From an uncultured Anaerolineaceae bacterium (GTDB taxonomy: Bacteria > Chloroflexota > Anaerolineae > Anaerolineales > Anaerolineaceae), in assembly GCA_937894825.1 (NCBI GenBank), contig CALCQT010000576.1, forward strand, positions 1 to 5,221: DNA of 5,221 bases, written 5' to 3'. Within the stretch, counting starts at the first letter, position 1; every line of letters begins with the position of its first letter. Position numbers and translations under genes: made by a program. Shown in pieces: positions 1 to 5,221 of this stretch. The notes beneath the pieces were generated by a model. That model saw only the letters and a program-made list of their open reading frames with translations. It did no database searches and was not told the origin of the DNA.

Positions 1-1237
1 ACATTGCGACCGTTCGGGGGCTGTTATCTTCATCCGCGGATTCTATAATGGCGGAAAGCATATTATAGAGGAAATGCGGATTCATCTGGGATTGCAATGC
101 GCGCAGGTATGCTTTCATCTCAAAATCGATCGACTGATTCAATCGCTGCAACACAGAACGGAATGTACGATCAAGTGTTTGCAGTTCCTCAGAAGCGGCT
201 CCGTTGATGAAACTATCGGTTTGCGTCAGGTTATCCAGGTTGATGTTCTCTATCGTGGAGCTGAAATTGCGCAAAGGGATCGAGATGTGATCTGCAAGAA
301 TGTATACGATGAACAGTAAAATCGCCAGCAGTCCGCAAGCATATAAAACCAACTGATGATAGACCAGGCGGTAAGGAATATTCAACTGGCCGGCAGGTAG
401 AATTCGGTAAAGCGTCCAATCTGAAAGGTCAAGCTTGGAGGCGAAAACAATCACCTTCTCTCCAATGTCGTTCCGCATGTAACTGAAAGTGTTGTTTTCA
501 GGCAGTGTGTTCTCCTGCAATATGCGGGCTATACCGTTGTTGCCAGCCAGTACCGGAGAAAGGTCTCCGTTAAGTAGAATATGTTGGACGCCATCCGCTT
601 CATCCCAAAGCTTAAACTCATTCAGCGTTGTGACATTATTCTGAACAGCAATATACCCATAATTTTTCGAGGTAAGTGATGTCGCCAGTGGCCGCAATAG
701 CGTGAAAAGACGGATATTCGTATTGTCGGACCAGAAATCAGTATGCGGGCCAAAAAGATGTGCTTCGTTTTGTACCATGTAGGCCTCCAGCGCATTCTCT
801 TGCAATGAGCTCGCGATCTTTTCCGGCGTTTCATACAGTCTCCCGGAACTGATGTAATCTCCATGGGTATTGAAGATGCTGATCCGCAGTGCGGAATTAC
901 TGGTACTGTTGATGGTGGCCAGAATGCTGGCGGCCCGGATTGAATCCAGCAGATTTGAAAGAAAATAGTTATCCGGATTATTGTCGTTATCAAGCGGGAT
1001 GAAAAAATTCATTAATTCCATGTTGACCGCAGCCTGAGCAGCCAGGGTATCCATGGAGTGGAACAGAGCGTTCAATTCTTTGACATTGCTATTCAGCATT
1101 TCCTGCTGATGAAAGATTTCAAGATTGCGGTTTGTACGCATGACAAAATTCAGCATGATCACAGTAAAAATGATCACGATCAGAGTCGTCAGGGAGGCAT
1201 AAGCAAGGAATAGCTTGTTTCGAAACTTTGATTTCAT
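1..1237 (-). CDS. YesM-type membrane sensor histidine kinase (3' end cut off by window edge)
   Basis: This open frame runs on the minus strand from an ATG at 1237 to the left edge without a stop: 412 residues, while the family is usually near 580-600, so the C-terminal ATPase part is missing. Seen: a short basic N-terminus (MKSKFRNK), a first membrane helix at about 9-32, an extracytoplasmic region at about 33-292 of the size and position expected for a Cache-type sensor, a second membrane helix at about 293-315, a HAMP-like linker from about 316 (DHISIPLRNF), and the His_kinase family motif QMNPHFLYN at 384-392 with probable phospho-acceptor His388. Known of the family: YesM/LytS-like kinases sense extracellular, often sugar-related, signals and phosphorylate a response regulator, commonly of the AraC-HTH type. 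The partner is not in the window. An AAGAAGGTGA Shine-Dalgarno lies about 13 nt before the ATG, a rather long spacing, but no better in-frame start exists upstream. It is divergent from the araC gene. The ligand is unknown. Confidence 0.92.
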   Translation of the reverse strand, partial: MKSKFRNKLFLAYASLTTLIVIIFTVIMLNFVMRTNRNLEIFHQQEMLNSNVKELNALFHSMDTLAAQAAVNMELMNFFIPLDNDNNPDNYFLSNLLDSIRAASILATINSTSNSALRISIFNTHGDYISSGRLYETPEKIASSLQENALEAYMVQNEAHLFGPHTDFWSDNTNIRLFTLLRPLATSLTSKNYGYIAVQNNVTTLNEFKLWDEADGVQHILLNGDLSPVLAGNNGIARILQENTLPENNTFSYMRNDIGEKVIVFASKLDLSDWTLYRILPAGQLNIPYRLVYHQLVLYACGLLAILLFIVYILADHISIPLRNFSSTIENINLDNLTQTDSFINGAASEELQTLDRTFRSVLQRLNQSIDFEMKAYLRALQSQMNPHFLYNMLSAIIESADEDNSPRTVAM

Positions 1238-1265
1238 TTCGTACTGAAAATCACCTTCTTTAAAA

Positions 1266-1294
1266 ATTATAAATTGACATTGAGCCAATGTCCA
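1266..1294 (-). promoter_or_regulatory. Predicted sigma70-type promoter of the sensor kinase gene
   Basis: On the minus strand a -35 hexamer TGGACA (1294-1289, five of six consensus bases) is followed after exactly 17 bp by a perfect -10 hexamer TATAAT (1271-1266). Transcription would start near 1259, giving a leader of about 20 nt that holds the kinase ribosome binding site. A weaker alternative further upstream is TTGAAA (1330-1325) with TATAAA (1305-1300), but its spacer is 19 bp. The promoter is inferred from sequence only. Confidence 0.6.
1276..1292. promoter_or_regulatory. Candidate operator: perfect 7-3-7 inverted repeat over the kinase promoter
   Basis: GACATTG (1276-1282) and CAATGTC (1286-1292) are perfect reverse complements around the spacer AGC. 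The repeat fills the region between the predicted -35 and -10 boxes of the kinase promoter and overlaps the -35. A dimeric regulator bound here would be expected to block the kinase promoter. A single copy of the inner half, CTCAATG, recurs at 1332-1338. Which protein binds is unknown. AraC-family proteins usually prefer direct repeats, so another regulator is quite possible. Confidence 0.4.
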
Positions 1295-1308
1295 TCCGGT
1301 TTATAGAA

Positions 1309-1359
1309 TTTTCGAGAAAAGGCCTTTCAACCTCAATGATCTATCCCGTTTTCTGATAG
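1309..1359. promoter_or_regulatory. Cluster of short inverted repeats upstream of the araC gene
   Basis: Three small symmetric elements lie in this AT-rich stretch: TTTTC-GA-GAAAA (1309-1320), the 10-bp palindrome AAAGGCCTTT (1318-1327), and CTATC-N9-GATAG (1341-1345 and 1355-1359). They sit where control sites of the divergent genes would be expected. Each is short enough to occur by chance, so this is only a marker of possible regulatory DNA. Confidence 0.2.
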
Positions 1360-1364
1360 CCTCA

Positions 1365-1370
1365 TATAAT
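1365..1370 (+). promoter_or_regulatory. TATAAT -10 box immediately before the araC start codon
   Basis: A perfect TATAAT ends 6 nt before the ATG at 1377. The expected start point about 7 nt downstream falls on the A of that ATG, which would make a leaderless mRNA. No convincing -35 hexamer is found 16-18 bp upstream (bases around 1341-1348 read ctatcccg), and there is no TGn extended -10, so the promoter may depend on an activator or may not be functional. Confidence 0.35.
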
Positions 1371-1376
1371 AAATAC

Positions 1377-2375
1377 ATGAGGAACGATATTATTGAACGG
1401 CTCAGCCAGCCAACACCGGAAGAACAATTGATCCTCAGCGGGCAACTTCTTAACCGCGAAAACTATTCTTTTGCCGGCAGCTTTATGGCGGATAGTCGGA
1501 AACTGCTGAAGGACGAAACGCTTATTACCATTCGTCAACATACGCGTTTCACAGACTTTCCAATGCACACCCATAATTATGTTGAGATTATGTATATGCT
1601 GCAGGGAAGCACTCGCCATACGATGGGCGGAGGCGAAGTTATCAATCTTCAAACGGGTGAATTACTGCTTTTTAATCGGCATGCTTCTCATAGGATCGAT
1701 CGGGCGGAGCAGAATGACATCGGTGTTAACTTCATTGTGCAGCCGCAGTTTTTTGATGTGGCACTGGATATGATCCAATCTGACAATCTGATCGTGCAAT
1801 TTCTGGTCGATGGTCTGCGTTATGGCGATTATAATGTGGCATATCTGCATTTCTGTGTTTCCGAAATCCCGCCGATCCAGAGTATTTTGGAGAGCATGGT
1901 TTATTCCTTGCTCGCACCACAGATGACCACACAACGCATTAATCAAACGACAATGGGGCTGCTTTTCATGTATTTGTTGCGTCATATTAATCTGGTGGCC
2001 GATTCCGGAAAGCAGAAAAAACCGCATATTCTGGTCGTGGACGCCCTGGCGGAGATCGAGAATAATTATCAGCAGGCTGACTTTTCGGCGCTTGCCAAAC
2101 GTCGCGGTGTGTCACTTGCTTACCTCAGTCGGCTGGTCAGGGAAACTACCGGTGAAAGCTGCACAGACCTTTTGCAGAAAAAACGTATCTGCAAGGCGGA
2201 GCAACTCTTAAAGACTACCGATCTCAGCGTAAGGGAAATCAGCGAAGCGGTTGGGTACAGCAATTCCAGTTATTTTTACCGGCTTTTTAAACGTGTGTCG
2301 GGTAGTTCACCCCGAGAGGTCAGAGACGGCAGCGATGCGACTAAAATACCTTCTTCCAAAATACAATTAAGTTAA
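1377..2375 (+). CDS. AraC-family transcriptional regulator, probable rhamnose operon activator
   Basis: A 332-residue cytoplasmic DNA-binding protein. Seen: an N-terminal cupin-like sugar-binding domain at about 48-125, with the metal/ligand-pocket style motif FPMHTHNYVEIMYML at 61-75 and the strand motif GELLLFNRHASHRI at 94-107; a helical linker; and a C-terminal AraC domain with two helix-turn-helix units, the first at about 236-260 (FSALAKRRGVSLAYLSRLV) and the second at about 283-314, ending in the family signature YFYRLFKRVSGSSPREVR. The length is typical of the family. The ATG at 1377 is the only ATG, GTG or TTG in frame before the upstream stop at 1281-1283, but it has no Shine-Dalgarno sequence, unlike the other genes here. 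The next internal ATG (codon 37) would cut into the conserved N-terminal segment. Its position directly before rhaBAD suggests it responds to rhamnose or a pathway intermediate; this is inferred from context. It is closed by its own terminator. No specific gene name (rhaS or rhaR) is justified. Confidence 0.93.
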   Translation: MRNDIIERLSQPTPEEQLILSGQLLNRENYSFAGSFMADSRKLLKDETLITIRQHTRFTDFPMHTHNYVEIMYMLQGSTRHTMGGGEVINLQTGELLLFNRHASHRIDRAEQNDIGVNFIVQPQFFDVALDMIQSDNLIVQFLVDGLRYGDYNVAYLHFCVSEIPPIQSILESMVYSLLAPQMTTQRINQTTMGLLFMYLLRHINLVADSGKQKKPHILVVDALAEIENNYQQADFSALAKRRGVSLAYLSRLVRETTGESCTDLLQKKRICKAEQLLKTTDLSVREISEAVGYSNSSYFYRLFKRVSGSSPREVRDGSDATKIPSSKIQLS

Positions 2376-2417
2376 ACAAGGACGCGGTTAGACTTCAAAT
2401 CCCGTCCTTGTTTTTTT
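2374..2417 (+). terminator. Intrinsic terminator after the araC gene
   Basis: A perfect 11-bp inverted repeat, AAACAAGGACG (2374-2384) and CGTCCTTGTTT (2403-2413), encloses an 18-nt loop and runs into a T tract ending at 2417. The left arm starts inside the araC stop codon (2373-2375). The terminator should separate araC transcription from the rhamnose enzyme genes, although some read-through is possible. Confidence 0.85.
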
Positions 2418-2466
2418 CCCTGATCTAATCAATAATTATTTTATATACCAGTGAAGGGAGTTTCAT
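2418..2466 (+). promoter_or_regulatory. rhaB leader region: likely promoter area and Shine-Dalgarno
   Basis: Only 49 bp lie between the terminator T tract and the rhaB ATG. The stretch is AT-rich and holds a perfect palindrome AATAATTATT (2431-2440), a TATATA -10-like hexamer (2442-2447) and a strong ribosome binding site GAAGGGAG (2453-2460) 6 nt before the ATG. There is no good -35 hexamer 17 bp upstream of the TATATA (the bases read cctgat), which fits an activator-dependent promoter whose binding site would overlap the terminator. If TATATA is the -10, transcription would start near 2454, inside the Shine-Dalgarno, so the true start may differ. Confidence 0.4.
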
Positions 2467-3876
2467 ATGAAATCCTACCTTGCTGTTGACATTGGCGCAT
2501 CCAATGGACGGCATATTCTTGGTAAGCTGAATGACGGGCGATTGGAGCTTAAAGAAATCCATCGCTTCGAAAATAATTTCATTGAGAAGAACGGACATTT
2601 TTGCTGGGAGATTGAGACCTTGTTTCAGAATGTGCTGACAGGGTTGCGAAACTGCAAGATAACGGGTTTTGAACCCGTTTCCCTGGGGATCGACTCCTGG
2701 GGTGTCGATTATGTATTGCTGAATGCGGATAATGAAATACTTGGCGAAGCATACAGCTATCGTGACAATCGTACCCATGGCATGGATGTTTTACTGGAAA
2801 AAACATTCAGTTTTGAAGCGTTATATGGGCGGACCGGTATCGCCAAACAACCCTTCAACACGATCTATCAGCTTATGGCCCATTTCAGTGAGTTCCCGGA
2901 GCACAAAGAACAGGCGGGATCTTTTTTGATGATTCCGGATTATCTTGCTTTTCGTTTGACAGGCAGAAAAGCTAATGAATACACAGAAGCTTCGACCACG
3001 GCCATGCTCAACGCTGTTGAGCGTCAATGGGATCGCACTGTGCTGAAAGCGGCCGGCATCCCGCTCGGGCTCTTTGAACAGGAACTGAATATGCCGGGAA
3101 ATATTCTTGGCGATCTCAGCCCGGAGATACGCCGTAAAGTCGGTTTCAACATATCGGTTCTCCAGGTTACCACGCATGATACGGCGAGCGCATTTGTGTC
3201 CGTTCCATCTGTTGATGAAAATGCTGTAATCCTCTCGAGCGGAACATGGTCGTTGTTGGGGGTTGAAAACGAAAACCCGCTCTGTGATAAAAACAGCCGT
3301 AAGGCAGGCTTTACCAATGAGGGGGGGTATCAGGGGCGATACCGTTATCTGCAGAACATTATGGGATTATGGATTCTACAATGTATTCATCGAGAGCATG
3401 GTAAGCGTTACAGTTTTGCTGATATGGCCGATATGGCTGCGGGAGCGCTAAGCTATGATGGTCGTGTCAATGTTAATGACAACCGTTTTCTTGCTCCCGG
3501 GAATATGATGGAAGAAATCAAAGCAGCTCTTGCTGAAGGTGGATATCCTGCACCGGTTGATCTTCCGCAACTTCTGGCCTGTGTTTATCACAGCCTGGTT
3601 GATTGCTATCAGAAAGCAATAAAAAACCTGGAAGTACTTTGCGATAGAAAATTTACTTCGATCAATATCGTCGGAGGGGGCAGCAAAAATGAATTGCTGA
3701 ATCAAATGACAGCAGATGCCACGGGGCTGCCCGTTTATGCCGGTCCGACGGAAGGTACCGCACTGGGTAATTTACTGATCCAAATGATCGTAGCGGGTGA
3801 ATTTAAAGACCTTGCCGAAGCCCGCAAGGTTGTGCGTGAGAGCTTCAAAATCAAAAAATATGAACCAAAAATCTGA
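2467..3876 (+). CDS. rhaB: L-rhamnulose kinase RhaB (FGGY carbohydrate kinase)
   Basis: This cytoplasmic enzyme transfers the ATP gamma-phosphate to L-rhamnulose, giving L-rhamnulose 1-phosphate, the second step of rhamnose breakdown. Seen in the 469 residues: the N-terminal phosphate-binding motif [10 protein letters not shown] at 7-16, the [12 protein letters not shown] motif at 74-85, YRDNRT at 98-103 (sugar-side region of rhamnulokinases), the catalytic-base motif THDTAS with Asp238 matching the catalytic Asp of the E. coli enzyme, the SSGTWSLLG phosphate-2 motif at 257-265, and the adenosine-binding segment [16 protein letters not shown] at 402-417 followed by PTEGTALGN at 427-435. The length is slightly below E. 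coli RhaB (about 489). The start is fixed by a GAAGGGAG Shine-Dalgarno at 2453-2460. It is the first gene of the operon, 17 bp before rhaA. FGGY relatives such as fuculokinase or xylulokinase are less likely, given the rhamnulokinase-specific motifs and the rhaA and rhaD neighbours. Confidence 0.96.
   Translation: MKSYLAVDIGASNGRHILGKLNDGRLELKEIHRFENNFIEKNGHFCWEIETLFQNVLTGLRNCKITGFEPVSLGIDSWGVDYVLLNADNEILGEAYSYRDNRTHGMDVLLEKTFSFEALYGRTGIAKQPFNTIYQLMAHFSEFPEHKEQAGSFLMIPDYLAFRLTGRKANEYTEASTTAMLNAVERQWDRTVLKAAGIPLGLFEQELNMPGNILGDLSPEIRRKVGFNISVLQVTTHDTASAFVSVPSVDENAVILSSGTWSLLGVENENPLCDKNSRKAGFTNEGGYQGRYRYLQNIMGLWILQCIHREHGKRYSFADMADMAAGALSYDGRVNVNDNRFLAPGNMMEEIKAALAEGGYPAPVDLPQLLACVYHSLVDCYQKAIKNLEVLCDRKFTSINIVGGGSKNELLNQMTADATGLPVYAGPTEGTALGNLLIQMIVAGEFKDLAEARKVVRESFKIKKYEPKI
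2661..2679. repeat. Perfect 8-3-8 inverted repeat inside rhaB
   Basis: AACGGGTT (2661-2668) and AACCCGTT (2672-2679) are perfect reverse complements around TTG, about 195 nt into the rhaB coding region, over codons for ITGFEPV. It can form a tight RNA hairpin or serve as a dimeric protein-binding site. No T tract follows, so it is not an intrinsic terminator. A chance origin is quite possible. Confidence 0.35.
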
Positions 3877-3881
3877 AAATC

Positions 3882-3887
3882 AGGAGG
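3882..3887 (+). promoter_or_regulatory. Consensus ribosome binding site of rhaA
   Basis: A perfect AGGAGG lies 6 nt before the ATG at 3894, inside the 17-bp gap after the rhaB stop. It decides between the two nearby in-frame ATGs (3894 and 3903) in favour of the first, because the second would be 15 nt away. Confidence 0.85.
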
Positions 3888-3893
3888 ACAGAT

Positions 3894-5141
3894 ATGAATA
3901 CTATGTATGAACTGACGTCTAAACGCTATGCCGAATTGGGGGTTGATACTGAAAACGCGCTGAAACTCCTCGAGCGTGTACCGATCAGCATCCATTGCTG
4001 GCAAGGCGATGATGTTATTGGTTTTGAGAATAACGATACCGGTTTATCCGGCGGAATCCAGACTACTGGCAATTATCCCGGGAAAGCTCGCACCCCGGAT
4101 GAATTGATGTCTGACTTTGATAAGGCCTGTTCGTTGATTCCCGGCAGAAAACGGTTGAATTTACACGCCAGTTATGCCATTTTTGAAAAGGGGCAGAAAG
4201 TTGACCGGGACGAACTGGAACCATGGCATTTCAGCGCCTGGGTCGATTATGCAAAAAAAAGAGGGCTGGGACTGGACTTCAATCCGACTTTTTTCAGCCA
4301 TCCGCTGGCTGTGGGGTTGACGCTTTCCAATCCTGATCCGAAAATCCGCGATTTCTGGATTCGCCATGGGATCGCCTGCCGAAAAATTGCGGCTTATTTT
4401 GCCAAAGAACTGGGCACGCACTGCCTTTACAACCTCTGGATTCCGGACGGGTTGAAAGACATTCCGGCGGATCGTCTCAGTCCGCGCCTATTGCTCAAAG
4501 ATAGCCTCGACCAGATTTTTGCTGAAAAACTAGACGGCGTGATTGATGCCGTCGAAGGCAAGGTTTTTGGGATCGGGCTTGAAGCCTACACCGTCGGCTC
4601 TCATGAATTCTATTTGGGATACGCCGCTTCCCACAAGGGGGTCTACAATCTGCTTGACAGCGGGCATTACCATCCGACAGAGGTTATCAGCGACAAAATT
4701 TCCGCGCTTTTGTGTTATTTCGATCTGCTTCCGCTTCATGTCAGCCGGCCGATGCGGTGGGACAGTGATCATGTCGTGCGCCTGGACGATGAAATCATTG
4801 AAATCTCCAAGGAAATTGTGCGCAACGATGCATTGGATCGGGTGCTGATCGGGCTCGATTTCTTCGATGCCTCGATCAATCGAATTGCTGCCTGGGGGAT
4901 TGGAACCCGCAATATGCAGAAAGGTTTGTTGAACGCACTGTTGTTGCCCAACGCGAAACTGGCTGAGCTGCAGAAGGAAGGAAAATTCACTGAACTCCTT
5001 ATGTTGCAGGAAGAATGTAAGACCCTTCCGTTGGGGACGGTTTGGGAAGAATATTGTAAGCGGCAGAATGTTCCAGTGAACGAAGACTGGTTTAATCGTG
5101 TGATCGACTATGAAAAAACCGTTTTGCAGGTGAGGGCTTGA
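3894..5141 (+). CDS. rhaA: L-rhamnose isomerase RhaA
   Basis: This metal-dependent cytoplasmic enzyme interconverts L-rhamnose and L-rhamnulose, the first step of the pathway. The 415 residues match the family length (E. coli about 419). Seen: the N-terminal block [15 protein letters not shown] at 31-45, LNLHASYA at 88-95, [11 protein letters not shown] at 127-137, [17 protein letters not shown] at 228-244, [11 protein letters not shown] at 254-264 and [15 protein letters not shown] at 281-295. His258, Asp290 and Asp292 align, at a constant offset of four, with the catalytic-metal ligands His262, Asp294 and Asp296 of the E. coli enzyme. Asp255, His282 and Glu230 are likely ligands of the second, structural metal. 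No key residue appears to be missing. It follows rhaB by 17 bp and precedes rhaD by 2 bp, so co-transcription is very likely. Position 4254-4261 holds an A8 run, but the frame continues intact through it. Confidence 0.97.
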   Translation: MNTMYELTSKRYAELGVDTENALKLLERVPISIHCWQGDDVIGFENNDTGLSGGIQTTGNYPGKARTPDELMSDFDKACSLIPGRKRLNLHASYAIFEKGQKVDRDELEPWHFSAWVDYAKKRGLGLDFNPTFFSHPLAVGLTLSNPDPKIRDFWIRHGIACRKIAAYFAKELGTHCLYNLWIPDGLKDIPADRLSPRLLLKDSLDQIFAEKLDGVIDAVEGKVFGIGLEAYTVGSHEFYLGYAASHKGVYNLLDSGHYHPTEVISDKISALLCYFDLLPLHVSRPMRWDSDHVVRLDDEIIEISKEIVRNDALDRVLIGLDFFDASINRIAAWGIGTRNMQKGLLNALLLPNAKLAELQKEGKFTELLMLQEECKTLPLGTVWEEYCKRQNVPVNEDWFNRVIDYEKTVLQVRA

Positions 5142-5143
5142 TC

Positions 5144-5221
5144 ATGACAATTACCGAACTTGAATTTATGCAGCGGTTTATTCGGATGTGCTCAGATGGC
5201 TGGGAACAGGGCTGGCATGAA
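5144..5221 (+). CDS. rhaD: L-rhamnulose-1-phosphate aldolase RhaD, N-terminal fragment (cut by window edge)
   Basis: Twenty-six codons are visible, starting at ATG 5144 and open to the right edge. The segment FMQRFIRMCSDGWEQGWHE at residues 8-26 resembles the start of RhaD, where the GWHE-like motif leads into a conserved glycine- and asparagine-rich substrate loop that would come next. RhaD is a zinc-dependent class II aldolase that splits L-rhamnulose 1-phosphate into dihydroxyacetone phosphate and L-lactaldehyde. The start is supported by a GAGGG ribosome binding site (5132-5136) inside the end of rhaA, 7 nt before the ATG. The rhaA stop (5139-5141) is only 2 bp away, which suggests translational coupling. 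The fragment is too short to show catalytic residues; the call leans on the motif and on operon context. Confidence 0.85.
   Translation, partial: MTITELEFMQRFIRMCSDGWEQGWHE

Noticed and set aside
74..993. Small open frames opposite or out of frame with the kinase (for example 74-319 plus, 231-419 minus and 622-993 minus)
   Set aside because: They lie within the continuous kinase frame that runs from 1237 to the left edge and shows clear family motifs; their translations show no recognisable domain and no good ribosome binding sites.
1274..1279. Perfect TTGACA on the plus strand as a -35 box for araC
   Set aside because: No -10-like hexamer lies 16-19 bp downstream (the sequence there reads cggttta). 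The nearest TATAGA is 22 bp away and the TATAAT at 1365 is far too distant. The hexamer is explained as part of the palindrome.
1362..2027. Minus-strand open frames 1362-1652 and 1662-2027 under the araC gene
   Set aside because: They are antisense to a well-supported regulator, have low-complexity, non-family-like translations, and the first would run across the araC start.
3006..3022. GCTCAAC-GCT-GTTGAGC inverted repeat in rhaB
   Set aside because: A 7-bp stem inside a coding region is expected by chance at about this frequency in 5 kb, and nothing in its position suggests a function.
3321..3327. G7 run in rhaB, and the A8 run at 4254-4261 in rhaA, as possible phase-variable or programmed frameshift sites
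   Set aside because: Both frames continue intact through conserved protein motifs, no alternative product is apparent, and no stimulatory structure is evident after the A8 run.
3950..3964. TGAAAACGCGCTGAA as a catabolite-responsive (cre) element in early rhaA
   Set aside because: Only the left half resembles the cre consensus; the right half lacks the expected T and the CA end.
1..5221. CRISPR arrays, tRNA or rRNA genes, insertion sequences, attachment sites or defence genes
   Set aside because: No repeat-spacer pattern, transposase-like frame, terminal inverted repeats or RNA-gene-like sequence was seen; nearly all bases belong to the kinase, araC and rha genes.

Overview
The window carries the front part of an L-rhamnose catabolic operon and its local regulators. 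The order is: a sensor histidine kinase on the minus strand (cut by the left edge), a 139-bp divergent intergenic region, an AraC-family regulator on the plus strand, a strong intrinsic terminator, then rhaB, rhaA and the first 26 codons of rhaD, which runs off the right edge. Almost every base is accounted for. The only non-coding stretches are 1238-1376, 2376-2466 and two very short gaps inside the operon.

The organism is most likely a member of the Bacillota (Clostridia- or Paenibacillus-like). The evidence is the YesM-type kinase, the cupin plus AraC-HTH regulator, the RhaB and RhaA lengths (469 and 415 aa), strong purine-rich Shine-Dalgarno sequences (AGGAGG before rhaA) and a moderate GC content. 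This assignment rests on family resemblance only; spirochaetes and other gut or soil anaerobes carry similar clusters and cannot be excluded.

The genes work together as follows. RhaA isomerises L-rhamnose to L-rhamnulose, RhaB phosphorylates it at C1, and RhaD splits L-rhamnulose 1-phosphate into dihydroxyacetone phosphate and L-lactaldehyde. The gene order B-A-D is the same as in the classical enterobacterial rhaBAD operon. The AraC-type protein is the obvious candidate rhamnose-responsive regulator. The membrane kinase probably senses an extracellular ligand, and its response regulator should lie outside the window to the left. No transporter, mutarotase (rhaM) or lactaldehyde-processing gene is visible here.

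I see no sign of an undescribed biological system; the coding content is ordinary sugar catabolism. The points worth a second look are regulatory: a perfect 7-3-7 palindrome sitting across a near-consensus promoter for the kinase, an araC gene with a TATAAT box so close to the ATG that its mRNA may be leaderless, and a terminator that begins inside the araC stop codon and separates it from rhaB.
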